Assembly: GCF_014905175.1 (NCBI RefSeq)
Contig: NC_057792.1
Span: 9,961,101-10,025,100, forward strand
DNA from: Aphidius gifuensis
Taxonomy: Eukaryota > Arthropoda > Insecta > Hymenoptera > Braconidae
DNA: 64,000 bases
Reading direction: 5' to 3'
Position 1 is the stretch's first letter; each line of letters opens with the position of its first letter. Both the position numbers and the translations under genes were made by a program. Shown here piece by piece: positions 1-11,400 of this stretch. The notes below the pieces were generated by a model. The model did not search any database. It worked only from the letters and a program-made list of their open reading frames with translations, and had not been told where the DNA came from.

Positions 1-42
1 TTTCTAAATGTAATTTTAAATCCAACTGGTCTTTCATATTAA
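1..42 (+). pseudogene. 3' tail of an unrecognised repeat-borne coding exon
   Basis: The first 14 codons of the window read in frame to a TAA stop at 40-42 and end in residues NPTGLSY. The same tail occurs at 1437-1475 (NATGLSY) and on the minus strand at 47703-47744. It is therefore the 3' end of another copy of the spliced frame described at 1204-1475, most of which lies left of the window. Differences between the copies include a silent TTA/TTG change. I do not recognise the protein. Confidence 0.5.
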
Positions 43-1203
43 GAAAAAGATGGTGAAGATATTGTACTTATAAGTTATAAGTAACGCATGAAACGTCACT
101 TTTATTTTTAAAAAGTAAAAAAAAAAATTCATAATAAGAGTTGTATTTTTAGATAATTTTGATAAAAGTTGATAATAAAAAATTTATTTTCATTTACAAT
201 TATATTATATAATTTCATTATACAATTACATTATCTTTCAGCTACTTGCCTGACGTGGCCAGTATACAATGATGATAATTATAATTATTTCTAATATTTT
301 CATCACAATTATTCCTCTGTTAAGAATGCTAGATTGAATTCATTGATTTAATCTTTTCCTGTGATAATTTCGGCTATAGTTTATTCTCGTCTTCAACTAC
401 ATTATCATAATCAACCTTGCCAATTCCAATTATACCAGCACTACCATAATCTGTTTCCATAATTAATATTGTATAATCATAGATAGAGCAGATATTAGCT
501 ACAGCATTAGTTAAAAAGTTTTTAATGAGATTTTTTAAATTAAGAAATCAATATTTTTATTTATACAAATTTAAATTCATATCAATATTAGAGTATACTC
601 CTATAGGTTTGGAGCAATGTTTATTATTATTTATTGGCGGAACATAATAATAATAAATAATGTGGCGGATTAACCATGCGCGCGCTGATTTTTATTAATT
701 TTCTTGCGTGCGTACTTGCGATCGTACGATTGCAAGTACGCAAACTTTGGTTTGTCTGTTTGCGTTCGTACGATTGCACGTAAGCACTCAATGTCAATTT
801 TATACGGAAGCCGGGTAGGGACATTGAGTGCTTACGTGCACCATCTAGTACACAACACCAAAGTTTGCGTACTACCAATCATTACTACGCACCTGAAAAA
901 TAATCGGCGCGCCGCTTTATTCGCCATATTATATTAATATTGTTATTATTATCAATAAACAAATCAAAACAAATGGTTTGTGTATGGTGTGTCATATTCA
1001 GTGATAATTGTTTATCGAATTGTTTCGTTTTAAATTAATGAGACGGTGACAACAATTTGGATGGTCTACAATATTTATACTAATAATCCACTGTTGACGG
1101 AAATTATTATAATAAATGTGTGCTTGGGATATTGTTGATGTGAGGCTGTTAACAGCTGTCAAGATTATGTCCATGCATAATCTTATATAATTTCAACATC
1201 TGA

Positions 1204-1475
1204 AGTTCTAACTTTTGGGTAGACAGTTCAACACAAAACTATTTAAAAATGGTGACACCGTAAGTCAATATTTCTTTAAATACTATTGTTTAAATCTATC
1301 ATTTATTCATTATTTAATATACATTATTTTATCATCTGTTTTTCAGTAAGAACGATAAAGCTATTTGTGGCCACAACAAATACAAATTGACATTATCTTC
1401 AAAGAAGTCAACAGCCTTCTAAAATTAGGTGATCTTCTAAATGTAATTTTAAATGCAACTGGTCTTTCATATTAA
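1204..1475 (+). pseudogene. Spliced coding remnant inside the repeat, unrecognised family
   Basis: An open segment at 1204-1259 reads into a good donor (GTAAGT at 1260). An 87-bp pyrimidine-rich intron ends in TTTTTCAG at 1346, and a second exon at 1347-1475 reaches a TAA stop. The second exon contains SYLWPQ and IQIDIIFKEVN. The inverted copy at 47703-47828 preserves the same frame with conservative and silent differences, which suggests past selection on a protein. One base is missing near 1356 relative to that copy, and a TGA lies immediately upstream at 1201-1203, so this copy is dead. The family could be a transposase C-terminus or a captured host exon; I do not recognise it. Confidence 0.5.
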
Positions 1476-2230
1476 GAAGAAGATGTTACTTATAAGTTAT
1501 AAGTAACATGAAACGTCACTTTTTTATTTTTAAAAAGTAAAAAAAAAAAAATTCATAATAAAAGTTGTATTTTTAGATAATTTTGATAAAAGTTGATAAT
1601 AAAAAATTTATTTTCATTTACAATAATATTATATAATTGCATTATACATTTACATTATCTTTCAACTACTTGTCTGAAGTGGACACCCGTATACAATGAT
1701 GATAATTATAATTATTTCTAATATTTTCAGCACAATTATTCCTCTGTTAAGAATGCTAGATTGAATTCATTGATTTAATCTTTTTCTGTGATAATATTCA
1801 GCTATAGTTTATTCTTGTATTCAACCACATTATCATGATCAACCTTGCAAATTCCAATTACATCATCGGTTCCCATAATTAATATTGTATTATCATAGAT
1901 AGGGCAGATATTAGCTGCAGCATTGATTAAAAAGTTTAATGAGATTTTTTAAATTAAGAAATTAATATTTTTATTTATAAAAATTTAAATTCATATCAAT
2001 ATTGGAGTAGGTTTGGATCAATATTTATTATTATTTATTGGCGGAACATAATAATAATAAATAATCTGGCGGATTAAGCATGCGCGCGCTGATTTTTAAT
2101 ATTTTTTCTTGCGTGCGTACTTGCGATCGTACGATTGCAAGTACGCAAACTTTGGTTTGTCTGTTTGCGTTCGTACGATTGCACGTAAGCACTCAATGTC
2201 AATTTTATTTTTTAAATGCTTCTTACTATT

Positions 2231-3339
2231 TTTTTTTGTGACTCAGAAATTCTTATAGTCGTGTGTCGGTTTCGTGTCGTTTTTGTATGAGATCAGTGCA
2301 CAAACCGACTGTCGGATCGGTGTCGCCATTTTCGCTAGGAATAACGGCTGTACGGCGGCGTTTTAATCGTTTCTTGGAATTGTTTCAGCTGTACCAACTT
2401 GCTTTCAAACACATAAAAGATGAATAAAAATATAACCTTTCTTATTTGTTGACAATTTGTAATTTGACAGGCAATCATTATATATATGTACTATACATGT
2501 GTAAATATAATCAAACAAATTTATTAACAACGCTAACCATTGTTGTTGTATTTTTAATGTTGGCTGGATCAAAAAAAACTAGTGTGAAGTTAGCGGTTCT
2601 ATGCTGAAAATGCTGCGTGCAGCATTTTTTTAACATAGTCCTCAGTGGCTATTTTCTAGTATATTGCTAGTGAGATATGGTGACACAAGTGCTATGGCAT
2701 AGAACTTCATCGAAAAACTATGCTAGTGGCTACATGCCTTAAACCTGAAAAAAATAGTAATACTTAATATTTCAAATTTTTATAAATCTCTGGCCTTCTC
2801 TCTGACTATAGCATTCTCTATTCTTCATGGACTATAGTGATGTATCATAGTAACTCTTAGCATTATTAGGATTTTCAGTTTTTTCGTCCCTATTTTGAAG
2901 TTAGTATGGACTGGGTAGCCACGGAACGCACCTATGGAGGTCTACAAGGAGGGTAATCTTCCGAATTTTACCAATTTATATAATAAAAATTAAAAAAAAA
3001 AATATTAAATATTCTAAAAAAGTATTCAAGTTTCTTTTTCAATACACGAAACGCGGATCCATTTTATAATTTCTTTTTAATACGGAAAATTTATAGTTCT
3101 TAATTTAATTCTGCAAAAAATATATATTACATGACTAGTGAATAGTGATCTATATTATTTGTATCCAACTAGGTCTATACAACTATAGCAAGTATCGCTT
3201 ATTGACGATTTTGAATAATATACCCAATATTACACTTTCCGTTTTGTCCGATAAACGAATCATATGTCTGACGTTCGCGTTGATAATATAGAATTTATAT
3301 TTTTTTATGTGTGAGTGTGTGACGTCACCACTATTTCTC
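2231..3339. other. Intergenic, no gene seen
   Basis: A moderately GC-richer patch at 2260-2390 (GTGTCGGTTTCGTGTCG and following) stands out from AT-rich DNA and could be part of a promoter or an old element. It has no long frame. A small perfect hairpin (AATGCTGCGTGCAGCATT) lies near 2608-2625. I see nothing else. Confidence 0.3.
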
Positions 3340-3764
3340 CTACCACGGCAATAGCGGTCGTGAATTTAGATACCTATTATTTAAATTAATAAATTCAAAC
3401 CCTGGTAACTTGAATAAACTCTTTTTGTTGTCAGTGGTATATTCATCTATAATTACATCAAGCAATGGTCTGGAAAAAGATTTACCTAAGTTTATTGTTG
3501 ACAACTGCTTTAGTGATTCAAATGGAGTCCAACTAACATCATGTACTAAAAAAAAATAACTATTAATATTTTTTTATCAAGACAACTTTAATATAAGTTA
3601 AAATTCAATGTTTATTCTTACTCACGTTACTTTTATTTTGGTGGATTTTACTCAAATAATCTATCAAAACATCATCAAACAAAGTTGGTACTGCATTTGG
3701 TTTAATTTTTTGAGCCATCCTGACGATGTTGTTCATATTGAGATTCATCATAATGGATTTTCAT
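3340..3764 (-). pseudogene. THAP zinc-finger protein remnant (C-terminal part of the domain plus a following exon)
   Basis: Read on the minus strand from 3764, the sequence gives HYDESQYEQHRQDG and then, after a one-base frame slip, KIKPNAVPTLFDDV. The AVPTxF box preceded by an H-[FY]..SxYE stretch is the diagnostic C-terminal end of the THAP domain, the C2CH DNA-binding module of P-element-type transposases and related host proteins. A donor (GTGAGT, or GTAACG eight bases earlier) lies at about 3625. The acceptor TTTTTTAG precedes 3545, and the next exon is open to a stop at 3340-3342 (HDVSWTPFESLKQL and KSLFKLPGFEF). The frame slip and the missing first half of the zinc finger argue for a pseudogene, probably P-element/THAP9-like. 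A domesticated THAP gene with an unseen upstream exon is the alternative. Confidence 0.6.
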
Positions 3765-4107
3765 AAATATATGTGAATATCAATATTTTTAACTATAAAC
3801 TAATAATTTCAGAAAAGAAAATTATGTGAAGAAATAAACTTACCTCACATAACCTTGAGCTTGGTTTTATTTGGCTCACACCAGCACCAGTAGATCATTT
3901 TCGACGACGATCTGAATCTCTGGGGAAAGCAACCGATCGCACAACATTGACGTACAATATTTATTCAATAAATAAATGATTAAATTTTCAATTGGAAATA
4001 TTTTTGACATGCCATACACTGTTTGTTTACATGTGGTAAACATTAGTAGTCGGGAACAGCACCAAACATGGCTGACCGCGCATGCGCACTGAGTCATGCG
4101 ACGACCT

Positions 4108-4263
4108 GCAGTCAATTCACAGGACATTACAATTTAGGGCTTTTTCCTCCACTGGCGGCGCTTGTGAAGCTTTGTATATATGAAATCTTTATAAAAAAAT
4201 TTTACTAGCGCCATCCGCGGCAAAAAAGTCCTAAATTGTAAAAATTGCCTTGAATTGGACTGC
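4108..4263. mobile_element. Family M MITE (CAGTCCAATTC-end subtype)
   Basis: Inverted ends GCAGTCAATTCACAGG and CCTTGAATTGGACTGC enclose the family core: TTTAGGGCTTTTT, then ~CTGGCGGCGCTTGTGAAGC, an AT-rich centre, and the mirrored arm. It is non-autonomous with no frame. It belongs with the copies at 22559-22723, 26603-28360, 47234-47422, 49879-50043, 56351-56510 and 57512-57673. Confidence 0.75.
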
Positions 4264-4299
4264 TGATCAACACCGTCTATTAATCTACAGACCTTGGTC

Positions 4300-4408
4300 T
4301 CAACCAATTATAGTTGACGTGACTGTACCGACAAGGACAACATCCCAACCATTGAGTTTTCTCTCTCGGCGACACGAAGTTCACTTCCCATTTTATTATA
4401 TTTCAGTG
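4300..4408. mobile_element. Right-half fragment of a 299-bp hAT-like MITE
   Basis: The tract containing TTGACGTGACTGTACCGACA and ending TTTTATTATATTTCAGTG matches the right half of the complete element at 26246-26544. Its left half and TSD are not recognisable here. Confidence 0.55.
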
Positions 4409-4729
4409 GTTATATTTTTATCATATTATTATGGATCATTTTTATAAATTTATTCTACAATAACAGACGGTCTACTGTTTCCAAGTTTTTGTTTTTGATT
4501 AAGCATTTATTGGTCTTTAAAAATATATGAAATATTCAATTAAAATTTTTTTTCAGTAAGATTGATAGAATTCTCTACTAAACATATATATTCAGTTTTT
4601 TTTATACGCTCTGAAAAAATACCAGCCTCGACATTCATTTTTTAATTATCAATTTATTTATTGTTATCTATAATCATTATTTTTAATTATCAATTTATTT
4701 ATTGTGATTTATAATATTAAATCTGTATA

Positions 4730-5424
4730 CATGGTAGAAATATACAGGTAGGTCCATGCGCATACGTTTTTTTAAGCCAATGAGAAGTGCTGACCACCGG
4801 TTGCCATATTGGCTAAAGTGACGCGACTTTATTTAAATCATAAATTAAAATACATATTAAAGATGATCTTAATAAAAGATTGAAATAATAAAAATACATA
4901 AACACATGATTAATTATATAAAAAATAAAAAATAAAATACATATTAAGCTTTGTTACATATTTTTTTCAACTTATTTTTCTTTTTTTTTTTTTTTTATCT
5001 TCTATAATTTGCTCATTAGAAACTCTGAGTCAAATGTACGTACAAGTATGTACCAAACATTGTATTGCATCCAGTGCAATATTTATATCGTTCTTTTTAT
5101 CCAAACTTCTAGTTTGTCAACTAAATATGTAAAAATTTCTTTTATTTTTTCAAATTGTTTTTTTGTAAAAAAGTAAAAGTTCAATTTCTAATTGTTTTGC
5201 AACATCTATAAATACGTAGAATTATCAAATATTATTTTTAAAGTTTTTATTTATGATTGATGTAACTTTTAAGCATGCCATACATAAATAATTAATAGTA
5301 CAATAATAATAATATGACGGACACACAGATTTACACACATGCAAACAAGATGGCCGCCAATGGTCTGCGCAGTAGATTTTTTTTTTCGACCGAGGCATGG
5401 ACATACCTGTATATTTCTACCATG
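4730..5424. mobile_element. Family Z copy 1, hAT-like MITE with perfect 8-bp TSD
   Basis: The ends CATGGTAGAAATATACAGGT and its mirror ACCTGTATATTTCTACCATG are flanked by TCTGTATA on both sides (4722-4729 and 5425-5432). Eight-bp TSDs with short inverted ends are the hAT signature. The inside is about 650 bp of AT-rich filler without a credible frame. Sister copies lie at 42414-43105 and 56851-57691. Confidence 0.88.
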
Positions 5425-5639
5425 TCTGTATACGTATTTTGACACTTGGCTACGACTCACACCACTCCACTATTTGTATGTGTGGTATGTCCTGTATGTA
5501 TTATATTATTCTTATGATTCCGACCGTTCGGAAATAGTTCACTATTCGGCCACCAGATGCCATGGTGAATAGGTCAGAACCCTATAGTGGCCATAGGGTA
5601 TGATTTTGTGCGGATTCATTACAGTGCGGACAATCTCTC

Positions 5640-5810
5640 TGTCTCAGTCATACGCCTCGACAAAAATTTTTTTGCGCATGTCCGAATAATCCGTTCGGTT
5701 CACACGTATATACAATGAATTTGTGTGCATTGCCGAATGTTTCCGAGCTCCTACTCGAATAATAATTCGGACATGTACAAGAGATTTTTGTCGAGCAGTA
5801 TGACTGCGAC
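5640..5810. repeat. Foldback repeat
   Basis: TCTCTGTCTCAGTCATAC and CGACAAAAATTT are mirrored by AAATTT/TTTGTCGAGCAGTATGAC and GACAAAGAGA, with inner arms GCATGTCCGAATAAT and ATAATTCGGACATG. It abuts the K-family element on its right. The class is not assigned. Confidence 0.55.
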
Positions 5811-5819
5811 AAAGAGATT

Positions 5820-6073
5820 AGGTCCTTTACTTTGGGTGTTTATTTTTTTTCCTGTTTATTTTCGCACATGCGCAGTTAAATGCGCAGTCGGCAAAAAGTC
5901 AGATTGCAACAGCGTAGGACATAAGGAGCTGGATCAGCCATGTTTTAATTCTTATTTTTTAAGAATTATTTGTTTCGACGCCACTACTCTCTCCTCAACT
6001 TTGCATGACATACGCATGTGCATGATCATGCGCATTAAAGTGAAAAAAAATAAACACCCAAAAGAAAGCACCT
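5820..6073. mobile_element. Family K MITE, copy 1
   Basis: The ends GGTCCTTTACTTTGGGTG and CACCCAAAAGAAAGCACC are inverted. The body carries the family markers AACAGCGTAGGACATAAGGA and the CATGCGCATGTGCATGATCATGCGCATT palindrome (positions ~6010-6040). Flanking TA on both sides suggests a TA or TWA target. Frames running through it are accidental and recur in every copy. Other copies lie at 48280-48533, 48530-49493 and 53750-54514. Confidence 0.75.
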
Positions 6074-6282
6074 AATAGTTGCTTTCTTTCACAAAAATCT
6101 TCTACTGGAGCTCCAGATAAACGCCATCTGTTGGATCAGAAAGCGTCATCTGTGAGCAAATGTACAAAAGTGATTTTAAAAATAGAAAATGGCTGAGCAT
6201 TGGCGTCAACTCTGTTATTATTATTTGTTATTGTTGTCAGTCGACCAGATAACCGGGATAACAGAGTTGACACAATGATAAA

Positions 6283-6791
6283 TACTACTATATTGCTAAT
6301 ATGGCCGCTTTGTGTCTCTGAAGGCAAGAGCGTCGACGATATTTCTTTCTTTTTTCAGAACAGTAAAAAATGAGAAAGAGTAGGGAGCGTAGGGAGGGTT
6401 CGGATTAACTCGACAACTCACCAACACAATGTATACATATGTATATGTATATTGTATACATATGTATACAAATATATTTAAATGTACGAATAATAATTAT
6501 ATTATTTGAATAATAAATATTGAATAAAGTAAAATAATTTTTTTCATTCATTTTTTTTTTTTTTCATTTAGTTATTTCAATTATTTTAAAATATTTTATT
6601 TTATTTATTTAATATACGTGAGAAAGTAAAAATAGTATTGGTGAGTTGTCGAGTTAATCCGAACCCTCCCTACGCTCCCTACTCTTTCTCATTTTTTACT
6701 GCTCTGAAAAGAGAAGGACATATCGTCGACGCTCTTGCCTCCAGAAAAGCTCCACTTATTGGGAAGATAGGATGTTAGCAATATAGTAGTA
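6283..6791. mobile_element. Foldback element with ~80-bp arms
   Basis: TACTACTATATTGCTAA at 6283 mirrors TTAGCAATATAGTAGTA at 6775. An inner arm from GGCAAGAGCGTCGACGATAT through a ~50-bp purine-rich tract (6360-6415) is mirrored at 6645-6740. The centre is (AT)-rich with a TATACATATGTATA microsatellite. No frame was found. Confidence 0.7.
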
Positions 6792-7640
6792 TTACATATA
6801 TGATTACAATTAAGGGCTTTTTCTCCACTGTCGGCGCTCATTTATTCATCATCATTTATTTATTTAACAAATAAAATACATGTTATTCGTTTTAAAAAAA
6901 TGATCATACAGTTGCTGAAGCAACTGTGCCTTCCCTGCGGGGGGAATTTTAATTTCTTCTTTAATTTATATCGAAATTCGTGACTACAAATTTATTTCAT
7001 TCTCTATCGTTACAATGTTTATTGTTACAACTAAAATTTATTCAATTTTCATTCATTTGGCTTGTTCCTTCTAATGGGTCATCTCCATGTCCAGAATCGC
7101 TATAAATTCCACTTTATTTATTGCTATTATGATTGCGATGATATCTAAATAATGTCATTATTACTATTGAATAGTTTTCTTTTTTTTTTTTTTTTTTTTC
7201 GCTAAAATTATTTTGCCTGCAAATGAATTAATGGTAGATGTACAATTTCTTGTATTTTTTAAACTCGAAATTAATGTTCGGTATATTTCCATTTTCCTCA
7301 TCGTCATCGATTTTTATATTAGCTTCTACTGGTATCATTATTTCTTTATTATTTATTGATGAGTATTGTTCATTAATTTTTTCTCACTATCCTCCAGTGA
7401 TCGTTTATATTTTGTTTTAACTTGAATATTTAATAATTAATCATGTTAATAATTTTTTAAATCTTTTTTGAAAAATCTTGTTGAAAAATATGATTTTTCC
7501 ATGATATTTTGCTATACTTTTCTTTTTTTGTTTACTGATATTTTTCCTAATATTTTTCTATAATTATCGTATTTTTCTTTATATTCAGTGTTTTTTTATT
7601 TTTGTTTATTTATATTTATTTACGTTTTAGGGTTAAAATA
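6792..7640. other. Intergenic AT-rich DNA with a family M fragment
   Basis: Positions 6805-6840 (TTACAATTAAGGGCTTTTT and following) are a truncated family M arm. The rest is low-complexity T-rich DNA with a poly-T run at 7180-7199. No gene is seen. Confidence 0.35.
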
Positions 7641-8200
7641 AATGATATCTTTCTTTTCTATTTAAATTAATAGGTCTTTATTCATTTGCTATTCTATTGC
7701 AACTGCAACTTAACTCTTTCTCTCATCTCTTTCCCGGTAGTAAGGTCGTCATTTGTTCTTAACTAATTCTATATTGTCTGTCTCTGTCTATCATAAGGGA
7801 GGAGGGAGCGATTAACTTCATATTCGTAACACTACCCTCCGCCCAATGAAGATTGTCGTCCCGACAATCCGTAACCTACAGCTCAAGACTGTTCAACAAT
7901 CTGATTGTATCAATCAGATCCCTGACCACTGGGGATTCTCGAGTTATCCTAAGATGCCCTAGCGGAACACTCAACAACAGTTTGATAGCGACTTCCCCGA
8001 TAGCCAAAGGTGCAGGCACTATTGTACACGCCAGTGCATGCACTGAATGTAGCCATCGTGCACACACCGTGTAGTCAGTATTGCTGACTTTGTGTCACGT
8101 CTATAAATTCTCTATCTGACTGCGCTGCGTCCACGCGTGTACACGAAGCGCAGGCATTTACAATACACATCAATGAGCATGTGTATTCACCGTGCTTTCA
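7640..8200 (-). mobile_element. Probable 3' end and LTR of a Ty3/gypsy-like retrotransposon
   Basis: On the minus strand a polypurine-like tract (GGGCGGAGGGTAG, complement of about 7833-7845) is followed directly by TGTTACGAATATGAAG. That is the expected order of polypurine tract then LTR start (TG...). An AATAAA lies about 160 bp further on, consistent with an LTR polyadenylation signal. The adjacent 7850-8170 block is about 50% GC, far above its surroundings, and contains short open stretches on both strands. The outer LTR edge and the second LTR were not found. Assignment to gypsy is by layout only. Confidence 0.45.
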
Positions 8201-8429
8201 ATGCAAAGTAATTTTTAATGCTTTTGAAATAGATTTAAAACAATAATGTAATAACAATAATAAAAAAAGGGTATTAAATGCAGGCAAAAGAAACTTTAAT
8301 TGATTAAATTATTATTTAAGCAATAAATAATTTTTGAGTTGAACAATATTTTTTCTTTTAAATTTAGGAATAATAAAATCATATTGATCTAAATCAAAAT
8401 ATATATTATCAAAAGTCATTCATCTTATC

Positions 8430-11400
8430 TATTCTATACTGCTTTTCCTTGGACATTTGTATTATTAAAAATAAATTTACATCTATATTATTTATTTAAT
8501 AAATAAAATGTCCAAGGAAAAGTTTAATAATAAAAAAGATAGCTAAGGAATCAATGTGACTAATGAATTATTTCCTTGAAATATAATTCTTTGGCAACAT
8601 TAATTCCTTAGTCACATTAATTTCTTAGCACATCTTTTCATAGCTACTGCTTTTAGGACATTTTATTTTTTAAAAATGAATTTACATTATTTTATTTTTT
8701 ATTTAAAAATAAAGGTCCGAAACTTAATGCAACAAGAAAAAGATGTAACTAAATAATGTGACAAAATTAATATTTGCCAAATATATTTCAAGAAATCAAC
8801 ATTGAACATTTACATCTTTCACAACTTACTGCTTTTCCTTGGACCTTTTTACATTTTTTCTTTTATAAATAAAATACATATGGGTATTTTTATTTTAAAT
8901 AATCCAAAAGAAAAACAATAAAGAAAAAGATGTAGCTAAGAATTAAGGTGACCAAAAGAATTATATTTCAAATAATTCATTAGTCACATTAATTCCTTAA
9001 CTATCTTCCTTTTAATTACTACTCCTTGGACCTTTTTATTTTTTCTTTATAAATAAAATACATGTAAAATTTATTTTAAAAATACAAATGTCAAGGAAAA
9101 GAAACGTAATAGAAAAGATAGCAGCTAAAAGAATTAATGTGACTAAAAAGGAATATGTTATAAGAACATATTTCCGAAATAATTCATTAGTTACATTATT
9201 TTTATAGCTACATCTTTTCATAGCTACATCTTTTCACTAGCTACTGCTTTTTCTTGAACATTTGTATTTTTAAAAATAAATTTACGTGTATTTTATTTAT
9301 AAAAAAAAAATTAAAAGGTCAAGGAAAAGCAGTATCTAAAAGATATAAAAGAATAATGTGACTAAAAAAGGATTAATGTTGCCAGAAATTAATATTTCAA
9401 GGAAATAATTCATTAGTCACATTAATTCCTAGCTATCTTTCCTTAGCTACTGCTTTTCCTTGGACTTTTTCAATTTTAAAATAAAATACATGTAGTTTAT
9501 TTTTAAAAATACAAATAATCAGAAAAAAAAAAGATAATAGAAATTAATGTTGCCAAAGAATTATATTTCGAGGAAATAATTCATTAGTCACATTAATTTC
9601 TTAGCTACATCTTTTCCTTAGCTACTGCTTTTCCTTGGATACTGCTTTTCCTTGGACATTTGTATTTTTAAAAAATAAATTTACATGTATTTTATCTATA
9701 AAATAAATAAAATGTCAAGGAAATTAGAGCAATAATAAAAGATGTAGCTAAGGAATTAAGGTAACCAAAGAATTATGTTTCAATGAAATTATTCCTTAGT
9801 CACATTAATTCCTTAGCTACATCTTTTCCTTAGCTACTGCTTTTTCTTGGACATTTGTATTTTTAAAAAATAAATTTACATCTATATTATTTAATAAATA
9901 AAAATGTCCAAGGAAAAGCAGTAGCTAAGAAAAAAAAGATGTAATAGAATGGGATAACAAAAGAATTATGTTTCAAAATGAAATTATTCCTTAGTCACAT
10001 TAATTCCTAGCTACATCTTTTCCTTAGCTACTGCTTTTCTTGGACATTTTGTATTTTTAAAAATAAAATTTACATCTATATTATTTTATTTAATAAATAA
10101 AAATGTCAAAAGGAAGCAGTAGTAAAAAATAAGACAACTAAAGATCAATGTGACTAATGAATTATTTCCTTGAAATATAATTCTTTGGCAACATTAATTC
10201 CTTAGTCACATTAATTTCTTAGCTACATCTTTTCCTTAGCTACTGCTTTTCCTTGGACATTTGTATTTTTAAAAAATGAATTTACATGTATTTTATTTAT
10301 AAAGAAAAATAAAAGATCCAGGAAAGCAGCAAGAAAAAATATAACAACTAAATTAATGTGACTAAGTAATGTTGCCAAAAATCTATTTCAAAATAATAGT
10401 CACGATAATTCATAACTACATCTTTTCATAGCTACTGCTTTTCCTTGGACCTTTTTAATTTTTTTTTATAAATAAAATACATGTAAAGTTTATTTTTTAA
10501 AAATACAAATGTCAAGAAAAGCAATAATAGAAAAAAGATGTAATAAAGTAATATTTACTTAAAAAAGAATTATATTTCGAGGAAATAATTCATTAGTCAC
10601 ATTAATTTCTTAGCTACATCTTTTCACCAACTACTGCTTTCATTGGATACTGCTTTTCCTTGGACATTTGTATTTTTTAAAAATAAATTTACATGTATTT
10701 TTATCTATAAAATAAATAAAAAATCCAAGGAAAAGCAGTAATAGGAAAAGATGTAACTAGGAAATTAAAAAGTAACAAAAATTATGTTTCAATGAAATTA
10801 TTCCTTAGTATTAATTCCTTAGCTACATCTTTTCATAGCTACTACTTTCTTGGACATTTGTATTTTTTAAAAATAAATTTACATCTATATTATTTATTTA
10901 ATGAATAAAATGTCAAGGAAAGCAGTAGCTAAAGAAAGATGTAATAAAGGAATCAATGTGACTAATGAATTATTTCCTCGAAATATAATTCTTTGGCAAC
11001 ATTAATTCCTTAGTCACATTAATTCATAGCTACATCTTTTTCATAGCTACTGCTTTTCATGGACCTTTTTTTATTTTTCTTTAATAAAATAAATACATGT
11101 AAATTTATTTTTTTAAAAATACAAATGTCCAAGGAAAAGCAGTAATAAGAAAAAAAGATGTAACTAAGGAAATAATGTTACCAAAGATATATTTCGAGGA
11201 AATAATTCATTAGTCATTAATTTCTTAGCTACATCTTTTCGCTTAGCTGCACCAAGCTGATACTGCTTTCCTTGGACATTTGTATTTTTAAAAATAAATT
11301 TACATGTATTTTATCTATAAAATAAATAAAAAATGTCAGGAAAGCAAATATAAAAGAAAAGATGTAATAAGAATAAAATAACAAAAAAATTATGTTTCAA

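Larger units (their letters stand above)
1..2230 (+). repeat. Direct tandem duplication of a ~1.43-kb repeat unit
   Basis: The stretch from base 2 to about 800 is repeated almost unchanged from 1434 to about 2215, an offset of roughly 1433 bp. Part of the unit occurs inverted at about 47680-48270. Each copy contains the coding tail, a mixed AT region and a hairpin-rich end (711-785 and 2112-2190) in which GCGATCGTACGATTGC forms a near-perfect palindrome. Another fragment of this hairpin lies at 49829-49865. The unit behaves as a dispersed mobile repeat, not as a local satellite. I found no TSD, so its true ends are unknown. Confidence 0.7.

Noticed and set aside
5725..6075. 116-codon frame, with a similar one on the minus strand near 54181-54390
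   Set aside because: It coincides with the family K MITE and recurs wherever that palindromic repeat occurs. It changes frame between copies, with no sign of codon constraint.
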